Below, piece after piece: positions 7,006-17,055 of a stretch of 64,000 bases of DNA. How positions within the stretch are numbered: position 1 is the first letter of the stretch; each line of letters opens with the position of its first letter. Location: positions 4,278,001 through 4,342,000 of the forward strand of contig NZ_CP043474.1 of the NCBI RefSeq assembly GCF_008329645.1, given 5' to 3'. Source of the stretch: Mycolicibacterium grossiae (lineage in GTDB: Bacteria; Actinomycetota; Actinomycetes; Mycobacteriales; Mycobacteriaceae). A program made the position numbers and the translations under genes. Under the pieces are notes generated by a model that saw nothing but the letters and a program-made list of their open reading frames with translations, searched no databases and was not told the origin of the DNA.

Positions 7006-8817
7006 ATGGACGTGCGCGCGACCCCCGGTCTGCTGCGCATCGAGGACTGTCTCGACGCCGACGGTCGGATCGTCCTGCCGGCCGGGGTCACCCTCATCTC
7101 GCTCATCGAACGCAACGTCGCCCACGTCGGCGATCAGGTCGCCTACCGCTACGTCGACTACGCGGACACCGACGCGGGTCACGCCGTCGAGCTGACCTGG
7201 CGGCAGTTCGGCGCGCGCCTGCGGGCCGTCGCGGCCGAGGTGCAGCGCATCGCGGCGCGCGGCGACCGCGTCGCCGTCCTCGCGCCGCAGGGGCTCGACT
7301 ACGTCGTCGGGTTCTACGCGGCGATCAAGGCCGGTGCCATCGCCGTGCCGCTGTTCGCCCCCGAGTTGCAGGGCCACGCCGAACGTTTGGCGACGGCCTT
7401 CGCCGACGCCCGTCCGGTGGCGGTACTGACCACGGCAGCGGCCCTCGACGCGGTGACGGCATTCCTCGACACATTGCCGTCGGACCGCCGGCCTGACGTC
7501 GTCCTCATCGACGGGGTGGACGCAGCGGCCGGGAATGACTTCGTGGCGGTCGATCTCGGCATCGACGACGTCTCGCACCTGCAGTTCACCTCCGGCTCGA
7601 CGCGCCCGCCGGTCGGCGTGGAGGTCACCCACCGCGCCGTCGGCACCAACCTGCTGCAGATGATCCTGTCGATCGACCTGCTGGACCGAAACGTCCACGG
7701 CGTGAGCTGGCTTCCGCTGTACCACGACATGGGGTTGTCGATGATCGGCTTTCCGACCGTCTACGGCGGCCACTCCACGCTGCTGTCGCCGACCGCCTTC
7801 ATCCGGCGTCCGGAACGGTGGCTCCGCGCGCTCAGCGACGGCTGCCGGGAAGGCCGCGTCATCACCGCCGCCCCCAACTTCGCCTACGAGTGGACCGCCG
7901 AGCGCGCCCGGCTCCGCGACGACGAGGACGTCGACCTCTCCCACGTAGTGATGATCATCGGTTCCGAACCGGTCAGCATGTCGGCCATCGACCGGTTCGC
8001 CGACCCCTTCGCGCGCCACCGCCTGCCGGCCACGGCGTTCAAACCGTCCTACGGCATCGCCGAGGCAACGCTGTTCGTCTCCACCATCGCGCCCGACGCC
8101 CGGCCCACCGCGCTGCACGTCGACCGCACCGCCCTGGCGGCGGGCCGCGCCGTGCCGGTGCCCTCCGACGACCCCTCGGCGATCACCCAGGTGGCGTGCG
8201 GGCAGATCGCCCGTAGCCAGTGGTGTGTGATCACCGACGCGGACCGGGAGCTGCCCGACGGACGGGTCGGCGAGATCTGGTTGCACGGCAACAACATCGG
8301 CCGCGGTTACTGGGGCCACCCGGAGGAGAGCCGGCACGCCTTCGGGGCGACGCTGACGAGCCGCGTGCCGCACCACAGCCACGCGACGGGCGTGGCCCCG
8401 GACGCCCGCTGGCTGCGCACCGGCGATCTCGGCTTCCGGCTCGACGGCGACCTGTACGTGACCGGGCGACTGGCCGACGTCCTCGACGTTCGCGGCCGCA
8501 GGCACTATCCGCAGGACGTCGAAGGAACCGTCGCGTCGGCATCACCCATGGTGCGCCGGGGGTACGCCGCCGCGTTCACGGTGCCGGGCGAGGGTGACGC
8601 ACCGGACGTGGTCGTCGTCGCCGAACGCGCCGCCCGCACCAGCCGGACCGATCCGGCACCCGCCGTGGCCGCCATCCGCGCAGCGGTCGCCGCCACCCAC
8701 GGCCTCGACGTCGTCGACGTGCGCTTCGTGCCCGCCGGCGCGATACCACGCACCACCAGCGGCAAGTTGGCGCGCCGGGCGTGCCGGGCCGAGTACCTCG
8801 CCGGCGGCTACACCTGA
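7006..8817 (+). CDS. fatty-acyl-AMP ligase (FadD/FAAL family)
   Basis: A 603-residue adenylate-forming enzyme. FAALs activate fatty acids as acyl-AMP and hand them to acyl carrier domains of polyketide synthases or NRPSs rather than to CoA. Motifs: FTSGST (P-loop, about residue 200), the FAAL-type WLPLYHDMGLSMIGF, YGIAEATLFVST, RTGDLGF, HYPQDVEGTV, and a C-terminal TTSGKLARR containing the catalytic Lys. No polyketide synthase or acyl carrier gene adjoins it, so the acceptor is unknown. Its 3' end overlaps the convergent SfnB-like gene by 10 nt. Confidence 0.88.
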   Translation: MDVRATPGLLRIEDCLDADGRIVLPAGVTLISLIERNVAHVGDQVAYRYVDYADTDAGHAVELTWRQFGARLRAVAAEVQRIAARGDRVAVLAPQGLDYVVGFYAAIKAGAIAVPLFAPELQGHAERLATAFADARPVAVLTTAAALDAVTAFLDTLPSDRRPDVVLIDGVDAAAGNDFVAVDLGIDDVSHLQFTSGSTRPPVGVEVTHRAVGTNLLQMILSIDLLDRNVHGVSWLPLYHDMGLSMIGFPTVYGGHSTLLSPTAFIRRPERWLRALSDGCREGRVITAAPNFAYEWTAERARLRDDEDVDLSHVVMIIGSEPVSMSAIDRFADPFARHRLPATAFKPSYGIAEATLFVSTIAPDARPTALHVDRTALAAGRAVPVPSDDPSAITQVACGQIARSQWCVITDADRELPDGRVGEIWLHGNNIGRGYWGHPEESRHAFGATLTSRVPHHSHATGVAPDARWLRTGDLGFRLDGDLYVTGRLADVLDVRGRRHYPQDVEGTVASASPMVRRGYAAAFTVPGEGDAPDVVVVAERAARTSRTDPAPAVAAIRAAVAATHGLDVVDVRFVPAGAIPRTTSGKLARRACRAEYLAGGYT

Positions 8818-10025
8818 CCGTGCCGCGGCGGCCGCGTGCCGGACAGGACGTGGCGGCCGATGTGCTGCAGCTTCCACCGCGTCGCGTCGTGCAGCGTGTG
8901 CGTGCGGGCGTCACGCCAGTACCGCGACAGGTTGGCCGTCGCCGACGCGCTGCGCGTGCCGCCGAGGTCGAACAGGCCGCTGGACGCGGCGAGTGCAGCG
9001 CGCACGGCGGCGACCTTGGCCACGGCCACCGTGATCGAGGCGGCCGCAGCGCTGTCGGCGGTGAGATCGGCTCGCGCGCGGTCGATCTCCCGTGCCGCCT
9101 CGGCCAGCAGGGCCCGTGCACCGCGGACGGTGACCTCGAGGTCGCCGGCCACGTGGATGAGCGTCGGATCCTCGGCGGCCGTGTCGACCCCGGCCTCGAA
9201 GTGCGGTCGTGCCGCGGCGGCCTGCCGCACGCCCTCGGCCAGCGCGCCGGTGGCGATCCCCACGTCGATGGCGGCGTGCAGCAGCTGGGCCTGGGCGCCG
9301 AAGACCGTCGGGCCGGCGAAGATGGGGGAGTAGCCGACGACGTGCTCGCCGGGAACGGACACGGCCTCGAGCGTCACCGTGCCCGACGCCGTGGTGCGTT
9401 GGCCCATCCCGTCCCAGTCGTCGACCACGTCGAGCCCGGGTGCGTCCCGCGGGATGAATGCCAACGCCTTGGGCGTCGACGCCGTCGGCGCGGCGTCGCC
9501 GTCGGGCAGGGACGCCCGCACGACGAGCCAGTCGGCGAAGAGTGCCCCGGTCGAGTAGAACTTGCGGCCACTCAGCAGGTAGCCGCCGGCGCCGTCGGGC
9601 ACCAGCGTCGTGGTGTCGACGTTCACCGCGTGCGGGCCGCGTTCGGTCTGGGCGTTGGCGAACAGCGCACCGCCGCGCATCAGGCGGAAGAAGAACTCCC
9701 GTGCCACCGTGCTGCCCTGCAGCCGCAGGGCTTCGGCGAAGGTGAAGTGCGACTGCGGGATCTGCGCCAGCGAGGGGTCGGCGTGGGCGAGGATGCGGAA
9801 CACCTCGGCCAGCACCGTCGCCGGCGCCTCCGGTCCACCGTGGGCCGTGGGCACCGTCAGCGCGAGCAGCCCGGAGCGCTTGAGGGCGGCCACCTCGTCG
9901 AACGGCAGTCGCCGCTCGGCGTCGCGCGCGGACGCACCCGCGGCGAATTCGGCGGCCAGACGCTCGGCCGCCGCAGGCGCGTCGGCGGCGGTCGGCGTCG
10001 GCGACTGTGCGACCGAGGCACTCAC
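8808..10025 (-). CDS. SfnB/DszC-type FMNH2-dependent monooxygenase (acyl-CoA dehydrogenase fold)
   Basis: A 405-residue flavoprotein of the acyl-CoA-dehydrogenase fold, closest in character to SfnB 'sulfur acquisition oxidoreductase' and DszC. Such enzymes use reduced flavin and O2 to oxidise organosulfur compounds. Features: SHFTFAEALRLQGS, FANAQTERG, LSGRKFYSTGALFADWLVVRA, a central DWDGMGQRTTASGTV, and the C-terminal ARTHTLHDATRWKLQHIGRHVLSG. The GTG start at 10025 overlaps the SsuD-like stop by 4 nt, placing it last in a three-gene sulfur operon. The exact substrate cannot be read from sequence. Confidence 0.82.
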   Translation of the reverse strand: MSASVAQSPTPTAADAPAAAERLAAEFAAGASARDAERRLPFDEVAALKRSGLLALTVPTAHGGPEAPATVLAEVFRILAHADPSLAQIPQSHFTFAEALRLQGSTVAREFFFRLMRGGALFANAQTERGPHAVNVDTTTLVPDGAGGYLLSGRKFYSTGALFADWLVVRASLPDGDAAPTASTPKALAFIPRDAPGLDVVDDWDGMGQRTTASGTVTLEAVSVPGEHVVGYSPIFAGPTVFGAQAQLLHAAIDVGIATGALAEGVRQAAAARPHFEAGVDTAAEDPTLIHVAGDLEVTVRGARALLAEAAREIDRARADLTADSAAAASITVAVAKVAAVRAALAASSGLFDLGGTRSASATANLSRYWRDARTHTLHDATRWKLQHIGRHVLSGTRPPRHGQV

Positions 10026-11191
10026 CGTGCCGAACCGACGAACGGGATCGATGCCGGGGTGGCGTCGGTCCGTCCGCCGTCGAACAGGCCACGCTCGCGC
10101 AGGATCGGGACGACGCCCTCACCGAACCAGAACAGTTCCTCCAAGTGCGGATAGCCGGAGAAGATGAACTCGTCGATGCCGACCTCGGCGTACTCGGCGA
10201 TGCGATCCGCGACGTCGGTGTGGCTGCCCACCAGAGCCGTTCCGGCGCCGCCGCGGACGAGGCCGACGCCGGCCCACAGGTTCGGTGCGATCTCGAGGCT
10301 GCGCGCGTCGTTCCAGCTGCCGTCGGCGCGGTTGGCCTCATGCAGGGCCAGCATCCGCTTCTGCCCTTCGGACTGGCTGCGGCTCAGGCCGGCCTGCGCC
10401 GAGCGCACCGTCTCCTCGTCGAGCGCGTCGATGAACCTGCCGGCCTGCGCCCACGCCTCGTCGGCGGTGTCGCGCGAGATCGTGTGCAACCGGATGCCAA
10501 AGCGGACCGTCCGCCCCTGGTCGGCAGCCTCCTTGCGGATCCACTCGACCTTCTCGCGCACCGCCTCCGGCGGTTCACCCCACGTCAGGTACACGTCGGC
10601 ATGCCGCCCGGCGACCGGGCCGGCGGCCTTCGAGCTGCCGCCGAAGTACAACGGCGGCACCGGATTCGGGGGCAGGGCGAGCGCGGCCTCCTCCACCTGG
10701 ATGTGCCTGCCGTCCAGGGTGACGGTCTCCCCGGCCCACAGCCGGCGCACCACGTCGAGGAACTCGTCGCACCGCTCGTAGCGGGCGTCCTTGTCCAGGA
10801 AGTCGCCGAAGGACCGCTGCTCGTGCGCCTCGCCGCCGACGACGACGTTCAGCAGGATGCGCCCGGGCGCATGCCGCGCGAACGTGGCGGCCATCTGCGC
10901 CGAGAGCGTCGGGCTGATCAGCCCGGGTCGGAAGGCCACCAAAAAGGCCAGCGACGTGGTCTCACGGGCGAGCAGGGCGGCGGTGACGAAGGCGTCCTCG
11001 CACCAGGCGCCGGTCGGGATCAGCGCCCCGGTGAAGCCGAACGTCTCTGCGGCACGGACGATCGACGCGAGGTAGTCGATCGACGCGTCGCGGTCGCTGT
11101 GCGCGGACCCGGCGGGCAGGCCGTGACCGCCCCCGACGATGAGACGGCTGTCGCCGTAGGTGGGCAGGAACCAGTGCAGAGTCACGGACAC
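10022..11191 (-). CDS. ssuD: SsuD-type FMNH2-dependent alkanesulfonate monooxygenase
   Basis: A 389-residue bacterial-luciferase-like monooxygenase. SsuD desulfonates alkanesulfonates to an aldehyde plus sulfite, giving the cell sulfur. Typical features are LHWFLPTYGDSR at the N-terminus, GFTGALIPTGAWCEDAF, ARHAPGRILLNVVVGG, PPLYFGGSSKAAGPVAGRHADVYLTWGEP, and the C-terminal VGIDEFIFSGYPHLEELFWFGEGVVPIL. GTG 11191 follows the DszA-like stop by 9 nt and has AGGA 8 nt upstream. No NADPH:FMN reductase (SsuE) gene lies in the operon, so reduced flavin must come from elsewhere. Confidence 0.88.
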   Translation of the reverse strand: MSVTLHWFLPTYGDSRLIVGGGHGLPAGSAHSDRDASIDYLASIVRAAETFGFTGALIPTGAWCEDAFVTAALLARETTSLAFLVAFRPGLISPTLSAQMAATFARHAPGRILLNVVVGGEAHEQRSFGDFLDKDARYERCDEFLDVVRRLWAGETVTLDGRHIQVEEAALALPPNPVPPLYFGGSSKAAGPVAGRHADVYLTWGEPPEAVREKVEWIRKEAADQGRTVRFGIRLHTISRDTADEAWAQAGRFIDALDEETVRSAQAGLSRSQSEGQKRMLALHEANRADGSWNDARSLEIAPNLWAGVGLVRGGAGTALVGSHTDVADRIAEYAEVGIDEFIFSGYPHLEELFWFGEGVVPILRERGLFDGGRTDATPASIPFVGSAR

Positions 11192-11200
11192 GTCGAAATC

Positions 11201-12646
11201 CTATCGATTGGGCTGCGACGCCGACGATGCCGACGACGAAGGCACGGTGGCGGGGCGCTCGATGACCGTCGAGCGGGGGCCGCCGACCCGGTAGGACGCC
11301 CCGCGGTGTTCCTCGGGAAGCCGATCGCCGCGGCCGAACAGCTTGTCGCGCAACGTCCCTGGCGCGTACTCGGCCTGGTAGGCACCGCGCTCGGTGAGCA
11401 CCGGCACCACGTGGTCGATGAAGTCCGCGAACGATCCGGGCGTCACCGCGTAGGCCAGGTTGAACCCATCCACGTCGGTCTCGTCGACCCACTCCTGCAG
11501 CACGTCGGCGACCTGTGCGCCCGAACCCACGATCAGCGGACCGAGGCCGCCGATCTTGCCCCAGGTGGCGATGTCGTCGACGGTCCACTCGCCGCCGTCC
11601 GGGTCCGCCGACTGGAAGGCCTTGACGGCGGACAGGATCGCGTTCGAGTCCACGTTGCCGATCGGCTCGTCGCGGCCGTAGCGCGCGAGGTCGATGCCCA
11701 TCCAGCCGGACATGAACACCAGGGCGCCCTCGGCATCGCCGTAGGACAGGTACTCGGCGTGCTTGGCACGCGCCTCGTCCTCGGTCGCCGCGGTGATGAC
11801 CGTCGACAGGTTGAAGATCTTCGCCGCATACGGGTCGCGGCCGGCCAGTTCCAGCTCGCGGCGGATGGTGTCGACCGTCTCGCGCAGGATCGCCTTGGTG
11901 GGCGCCGCGGTGAAGATGGCCTCGGCGTTCTCGGCGGCGAACCGCACCCCGCGCGGGGACGCGCCCGCCTGGAAGATCACCGGCGTGCGCTGCGGCGACG
12001 GTTCGGACAGGTGGATGCCCGGGACGCTGAAGTGCGTTCCGTCGTGGCCGATGTGGTGCACCTTGGCCGGATCGGTGAACACGCCGCGGTCGCGGTCGCG
12101 AATCACGGCGTCGTCCTCCCAGGAGCCCTCCCAGAGCTTGTAGAGCACCTCGAGGTACTCGTCGGCATGGTCGTAGCGGGCGTCGTGGGCGGGCTGGTCG
12201 GTCTGACCCATGTTGCGTGCGGCGGCGGGCAGGTAGCCGGTGACGACGTTCCAGCCGATGCGTCCGCCGGTGAGGTGGTCGAGCGTCGAGATCCGGCGGG
12301 CAAAAGGGTAGGGATGTTCGAACCCGGTGCCGGTGGTGATGCCGAAACCGAGATGTCGCGTGACGAACGCCATCGCCGAGACGAGCAGCAGGGGATCGTT
12401 GACCGGCACCTGCGCCGCCTGCCGGATGGCGGCCTCGTCGCTGGCGCCGTAGACGTCGTAGGTACCGAGCACGTCGGCGATGAAGAGCCCGTCGAAGCGA
12501 CCGCGCTCGAGCAGCTGGGCCAGATCGGTCCAGTAGTGCAGGTCCTTGTAGCGCCAGGACTGGTCCTGCGGGTGGCGCCATAGACCGGGTGACTGATGGG
12601 CCACGCAGTTCATGTCGAATGCATTGAAGCGGATCGTGCGGGTCAC
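11201..12646 (-). CDS. NtaA/SnaA/DszA family FMN-dependent monooxygenase
   Basis: A 481-residue luciferase-like flavin monooxygenase of the DszA/nitrilotriacetate monooxygenase A group. Diagnostic stretches are FNAFDMNCVAHQSPGLWRHP, FDGLFIADVLGTYDVYG, GIGWNVVTGYLPAAARNMG in the family pattern, VIFQAGASPRGVRFAAENAEAIFT, and LGPLIVGSGAQVADVLQEWVDETDVDGFNLAY. With the SsuD and SfnB-like genes it forms a minus-strand operon for using organic sulfur (sulfones, sulfonates). GTG 12646 is preferred because the homologous part begins there; the 12-codon extension to 12682 is not family-like. First gene of the operon. Confidence 0.85.
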   Translation of the reverse strand: MTRTIRFNAFDMNCVAHQSPGLWRHPQDQSWRYKDLHYWTDLAQLLERGRFDGLFIADVLGTYDVYGASDEAAIRQAAQVPVNDPLLLVSAMAFVTRHLGFGITTGTGFEHPYPFARRISTLDHLTGGRIGWNVVTGYLPAAARNMGQTDQPAHDARYDHADEYLEVLYKLWEGSWEDDAVIRDRDRGVFTDPAKVHHIGHDGTHFSVPGIHLSEPSPQRTPVIFQAGASPRGVRFAAENAEAIFTAAPTKAILRETVDTIRRELELAGRDPYAAKIFNLSTVITAATEDEARAKHAEYLSYGDAEGALVFMSGWMGIDLARYGRDEPIGNVDSNAILSAVKAFQSADPDGGEWTVDDIATWGKIGGLGPLIVGSGAQVADVLQEWVDETDVDGFNLAYAVTPGSFADFIDHVVPVLTERGAYQAEYAPGTLRDKLFGRGDRLPEEHRGASYRVGGPRSTVIERPATVPSSSASSASQPNR

Positions 12647-12858
12647 TGGCCCGAGTGTGGGCCACCGCGAGCGAGTCGTCACCGGTTGCGTTCACGACGA
12701 TTCGAAGACGGCTCGGGGCCCTTCGGCGCGGCGATCGGTTTGAGCAGCGACTTCTCGTGGTAGAGCCTTCTGAGCCCGACGCACCAATGCGCCGATTCGA
12801 CCGGCACGCGGCCCGCGGGAGGGGAGACTGGTCGGGATCGTCGGAGAGGAATGCCTGG

Positions 12859-15800
12859 GTGAGTACGAGCGACGCCGACGAGCTGTCGTTGAGCGCGCCC
12901 GAGCCGGCGGTGTTCAGCGCCGACCCCGACGTGGGCCGCGACCTCGCGCGCGTCGACTGGGCAGCCACGCCGCTGGGCCCGCCGGACACCTGGCCGCAGA
13001 GTCTGCAGACCGCCGTCGCGATCCTGCTGTCGTCCCGGTTCTCCATGTGGATGGCGTGGGGTCCGGAACTCACGTTCTTCTGCAACGACGCGTACCGCCG
13101 CGACACGCTGGCCGCCAAGTACCCCTGGGCGCTGGGTCGGCCCGCGAGCGAGGTGTGGGCGGAGATCTGGGACGACATCGGTCCCCGCATCGACGGGGTG
13201 CTGACCACCGGCCGCGCGACCTGGGACGCCGCGCTACTGCTGTTCGTCGAACGCTCGGGGTACACCGAGGAGAGCTACCACACGTTCTCTTACAGCCCCC
13301 TGCGCGACGACGCCGGCGACGTCGTCGGGATGCTGTGCGTGGTCAGCGAGGTCACCCAGCAGGTGATCAGCGAGCGGCGGCTCGCGACGCTGCGCGACCT
13401 CGGTTCCGATCCGAGCGTGCTCCCCTCCGAGGAGCGCATGCTCAACGTCGCGGCCGATCAACTGGGCCACAACCTTCGGGACCTGCCATTCACCCTGACC
13501 TACCTCTTCGACGAGGACGGCGTCGCGCAGCTCGCCGCGGCCAGCGGCATCCAGGCGGGTCACCCGGCTGCACCCGTGGTCCTCCCGCACGACGACGGAC
13601 CCTGGCCCGTCACCGCGCCGGCGCGCGGCGAGACGGTGCTGGTGGATCTCGAGCCGTTCACCGACCTGCCGACCGGGGATTGGGCCGAGCCGCCGACGCA
13701 GGCTCTGGTCGTGCCCCTGATGCAGCAGGGCACGTCGTGCGGATTCCTCGTCGCGGCGCTCAACCGCTACCGATTGTTCGACGACGAGTACCGCGGCTTC
13801 GTCGACCTGGTCGCCGCTCACATCTCTGCGGAGATCGGCAGCGCGCGCAGCTACCGCGCCGAGCAGCGCCGCGCTGAACAGCTCGCCGAACTGGACCGCG
13901 CCAAGACCACGTTCTTCTCGAACATCAGCCACGAGTTCCGCACCCCGCTGACGCTGATCCTCGGTCCGGTGGCCGAACTGCGCGCCCGCACCGCCGGCGT
14001 CGACGACGAGGCGCGCGCCGAACTCGAGGTGATCAACCGCAACGGGCTGCGGCTGGCCAAGCTGGTCAACACGCTGCTCGACTTCTCGCGTATCGAGGCC
14101 GGCCGCATGCAGGCCAGCTTCGAGGCCGTCGACCTGGCGGCCGCCACCGCGGATCTGGCCAGCGTCTTCCGCTCGGCGATCGACCGGGCGGGGCTCGACC
14201 TCGTCGTGGACTGCCCGCCGCTCGACGAACCCGTGTACGTCGACCGGGACATGTGGGAGAAGGTCGTCCTGAACCTGCTCTCGAACGCCCTGAAGTTCAC
14301 CTTCGACGGCGCCGTGACGGTCCGGGTGCGCCGCGACGGGGATGACGCCGTCGTCACCATCGCCGACACCGGCATCGGCGTCGCCGAGGACGAGATGCCC
14401 CGGCTCTTCGAGCGCTTCCATCGCATCGAGAACGCCCGCGCACGGTCGAACGAGGGCAGCGGAATCGGCCTGGCTCTGGTCAAGGAACTCGTCGGCCTGC
14501 ACGGCGGCATCATCTCCGCCGAGAGTTCGGTCGACGTCGGCACCACGTTCACCGTCCGGCTGCCGTTCGGCACCTCGCACCTCGCTCCCGAGTCGATCGT
14601 CGCCGCGGGCGATGCCCGTCCGGCGCCCGCCGCCGCCGACCCGTACCTGCAGGAAGCGCTGCGCTGGCTCCCGGCGGGCGTCGACGGCCAGGCCGACAAC
14701 GGGGCCGCCGACACCGGCGCGGCAGAGGCCGAGGCCGCCGTGCCGATCGACACCGCCGTCTCGCCGTCACCCGGTCCGGTCACCACCGCGCGGGTCCTGG
14801 TGGCCGACGACAACGCCGACATGCGCGAGTACCTGAGCCGGTTGCTGCTCACCGCCGGCTACGAGGTCGAGGGCGTGCAGGACGGTCAGCAGGCGCTCGA
14901 CCGCATCCGCGCGACGCTGCCGGACCTCGTCGTCAGCGACGTGATGATGCCCCGTCTCGACGGCCTGGCCCTGGTCGCGGCGCTGCGCTCGGACACCCGC
15001 ACCGCGTCGGTGCCGGTACTGCTGCTGTCGGCGCGCGCCGGACAGGAGGCCTCCATCGAGGGACTGCAGGCCGGTGCGGACGACTACCTGGTCAAGCCGT
15101 TCGCGGCCGCCGAACTGCTCGCGCGGGTTCGCGCGAACGTCGAGCTGGCGAAGCTGCGCGGACATCATGCGCGGTGGCGCACCGCGCTCGTCGAGTCGTT
15201 GCAGGAGGCGTTCTTCGTCTGCGACGAGACCGGTGCCGTCATCGAGATCAACGCCGCCTTCACCGACGTCCTGGGCTACGGGCCGGAGGGCCTGCCGTAC
15301 CACGCCGTACACCCGTGGTGGCCGGACGCCGAGCACGACCCGGAGGCGCACCGCCTCGTCGCCGAGGCGTTCGACGGGTTGGTCGGCCGCCCGCGCGGCA
15401 CCTACACCGTGCCGGTGACCCACCGCGATGGGCACCGACTGTGGGTGACGTTCAGCTTCAACCACGCCTCCGACCCGGACACCGGCAGGCAGATCATGGT
15501 GGGCACGCTGCGCGACACCACCGCCGAGCACTACACCGCCCAGCGGCAGTCCGCGCTTGCCGAGCTGAATCGCGTTCTCGCGCAGGCAGATACGGTCGGT
15601 GAGGCGCTTCGCCTCGCCACCGAGGAGATGCGCAGGCTGTGGAACGCGCGCCGGGTCCTCGGGATTACCTTCCCGCCGCAGTCCGCCACGCCGCTCACCG
15701 ACGAGAGCGTGACCGCCGGCGACGCCGTGTCCTTCGCCGACCTGCCGCTGACGACGCGGGAAGCGATCGAGACGCTCAGCCAACGCGACCTGCTGACGGT

Positions 15801-17055
15801 GGACACCGCTCGCGCCGGCGCCGTCGGCATCGTCCTGCAGCATCCGCGCGGCGTGGTGGTGGTGTGGATCGAACTGGCCGACCACCGCCGGTTCACCACC
15901 GAGGACCATACGCTGCTGACGGTGCTGGCCGGTCGCCTCGGCCAGGGCCTGCAGCGGGTCCATCAACTCGATCAGCAGCGCGAAACCGCTCTGGCGCTGC
16001 AGTTCTCGATCCTCGGACCGTCGAAGTTGCCCGACGGGTTCGCCGTCCGGTACCAGCCCGCGACGCGTCCCCTGCACGTCGGCGGAGACTGGTACGACGT
16101 GGTCGACCTCGACGACGGCCGGGTGGCGCTGGTGGTGGGCGACTGCGTCGGCCACGGTCTGGCGGCGGCCACCGTCATGGGCCAGCTCCGCAGTGCCTGT
16201 CGTGCCCTGTTGCTCGAGGACCCGAATCCGCGGGCGGCGCTGACCGGCCTGGACCGGTTCGCCGCCCGGTTGCGCGGCGCGGCCTGCACCACGGCGTTCT
16301 GCGCGGTGCTCGATCCGGCGGCCGGCGAGATGGTGTACTCCAGCGCCGGTCATCCGCCGCCCATCCTGGTGCACGCCGACCGCACCGTGTCGATCCTCGA
16401 GGAGGGGCGCACCATTCCACTCGGCATCCGCACCGACCGGGAGCGTCCCGAGGCGCGGGTGTCGATCCCGCCGCGCAGCACGCTGTTGCTGTACACCGAC
16501 GGGCTCGTGGAGCGACGCCGCGACTCGCTGGACCACGGCATCGCCCGCGCCGCAGCGGCGGTGCGCGAGGGCGCCGAGTGCACGCTGGAGGACCTGGCGA
16601 GCCAGATCATGACGCAGATGGCCCAGGGGGACGGCTATCAGGACGACGTCGCCCTCCTGCTGTACCGGCAGCCGGCGCCGCTGTGTCTGACCTTCCCGGC
16701 GCACCCCAGCCACCTCGCGACGACCCGGAATGCGTTGCGCGAGTGGCTGGTCAATGCCGGTCTCGGCGACGAGCAGGTACAGAGCCTGCTCGTGGCGGTC
16801 GGCGAGGCGGTGGCCAATGCCATCGAGCACGGACACCGCGACCGGCCCGAGGGCATCGTCTCCCTGGAGGCCGTCGCGTCCGTCGACCAGGTACGCCTGT
16901 CGGTGATCGACAGCGGCACCTGGAAGCCGGTGCGGACCGTCGCCGACATCGGGCGGGGTCGCGGCATCGCGTTGATGGAGGCGCTCGCCGACCACGTCGA
17001 CATCGAGCGGCACCCGTCCGGGACGACCGTTTCCCTGCAGGCGAGGATTGTCTGA
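12859..17055 (+). CDS. hybrid histidine kinase / response regulator / PP2C phosphatase / RsbW-like anti-sigma kinase
   Basis: A 1398-residue multidomain signalling protein. Approximate order: PAS-like domain (30-165), GAF (190-335), HisKA with His358 in SHEFRTPL, HATPase (N box LNLLSNALKFT, G boxes ADTGIGV and GSGIGLALVKELV), receiver with Asp694 in SDVMMP, PAS (780-895), GAF (905-1060), SpoIIE/RsbU-type PP2C phosphatase (Asp1077 in GGDWYD, Asp1095 in VGDCVGHG), and an RsbW-type GHKL kinase at the C-terminus (Asn1320 in AVANAIEHGH, then IDSGTW and GRGIALM). All catalytic motifs look intact. GTG 12859 is chosen because AGAGGA lies 9 nt upstream. The stop overlaps the next gene's ATG (TGATG), linking it to a STAS antagonist. 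No transmembrane segment is seen, so cytosolic sensing is likely. Confidence 0.9.
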   Translation: MSTSDADELSLSAPEPAVFSADPDVGRDLARVDWAATPLGPPDTWPQSLQTAVAILLSSRFSMWMAWGPELTFFCNDAYRRDTLAAKYPWALGRPASEVWAEIWDDIGPRIDGVLTTGRATWDAALLLFVERSGYTEESYHTFSYSPLRDDAGDVVGMLCVVSEVTQQVISERRLATLRDLGSDPSVLPSEERMLNVAADQLGHNLRDLPFTLTYLFDEDGVAQLAAASGIQAGHPAAPVVLPHDDGPWPVTAPARGETVLVDLEPFTDLPTGDWAEPPTQALVVPLMQQGTSCGFLVAALNRYRLFDDEYRGFVDLVAAHISAEIGSARSYRAEQRRAEQLAELDRAKTTFFSNISHEFRTPLTLILGPVAELRARTAGVDDEARAELEVINRNGLRLAKLVNTLLDFSRIEAGRMQASFEAVDLAAATADLASVFRSAIDRAGLDLVVDCPPLDEPVYVDRDMWEKVVLNLLSNALKFTFDGAVTVRVRRDGDDAVVTIADTGIGVAEDEMPRLFERFHRIENARARSNEGSGIGLALVKELVGLHGGIISAESSVDVGTTFTVRLPFGTSHLAPESIVAAGDARPAPAAADPYLQEALRWLPAGVDGQADNGAADTGAAEAEAAVPIDTAVSPSPGPVTTARVLVADDNADMREYLSRLLLTAGYEVEGVQDGQQALDRIRATLPDLVVSDVMMPRLDGLALVAALRSDTRTASVPVLLLSARAGQEASIEGLQAGADDYLVKPFAAAELLARVRANVELAKLRGHHARWRTALVESLQEAFFVCDETGAVIEINAAFTDVLGYGPEGLPYHAVHPWWPDAEHDPEAHRLVAEAFDGLVGRPRGTYTVPVTHRDGHRLWVTFSFNHASDPDTGRQIMVGTLRDTTAEHYTAQRQSALAELNRVLAQADTVGEALRLATEEMRRLWNARRVLGITFPPQSATPLTDESVTAGDAVSFADLPLTTREAIETLSQRDLLTVDTARAGAVGIVLQHPRGVVVVWIELADHRRFTTEDHTLLTVLAGRLGQGLQRVHQLDQQRETALALQFSILGPSKLPDGFAVRYQPATRPLHVGGDWYDVVDLDDGRVALVVGDCVGHGLAAATVMGQLRSACRALLLEDPNPRAALTGLDRFAARLRGAACTTAFCAVLDPAAGEMVYSSAGHPPPILVHADRTVSILEEGRTIPLGIRTDRERPEARVSIPPRSTLLLYTDGLVERRRDSLDHGIARAAAAVREGAECTLEDLASQIMTQMAQGDGYQDDVALLLYRQPAPLCLTFPAHPSHLATTRNALREWLVNAGLGDEQVQSLLVAVGEAVANAIEHGHRDRPEGIVSLEAVASVDQVRLSVIDSGTWKPVRTVADIGRGRGIALMEALADHVDIERHPSGTTVSLQARIV

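Noticed and set aside
10007..12583. 858-codon plus-strand frame opposite the sulfur operon
   Set aside because: Antisense shadow of the SsuD- and DszA-like genes with no recognisable domain.
12647..12858. Riboswitch or small RNA in the gap between the sulfur operon and the hybrid kinase
   Set aside because: No conserved riboswitch core or strong hairpin was recognised; treated as ordinary divergent promoter DNA.
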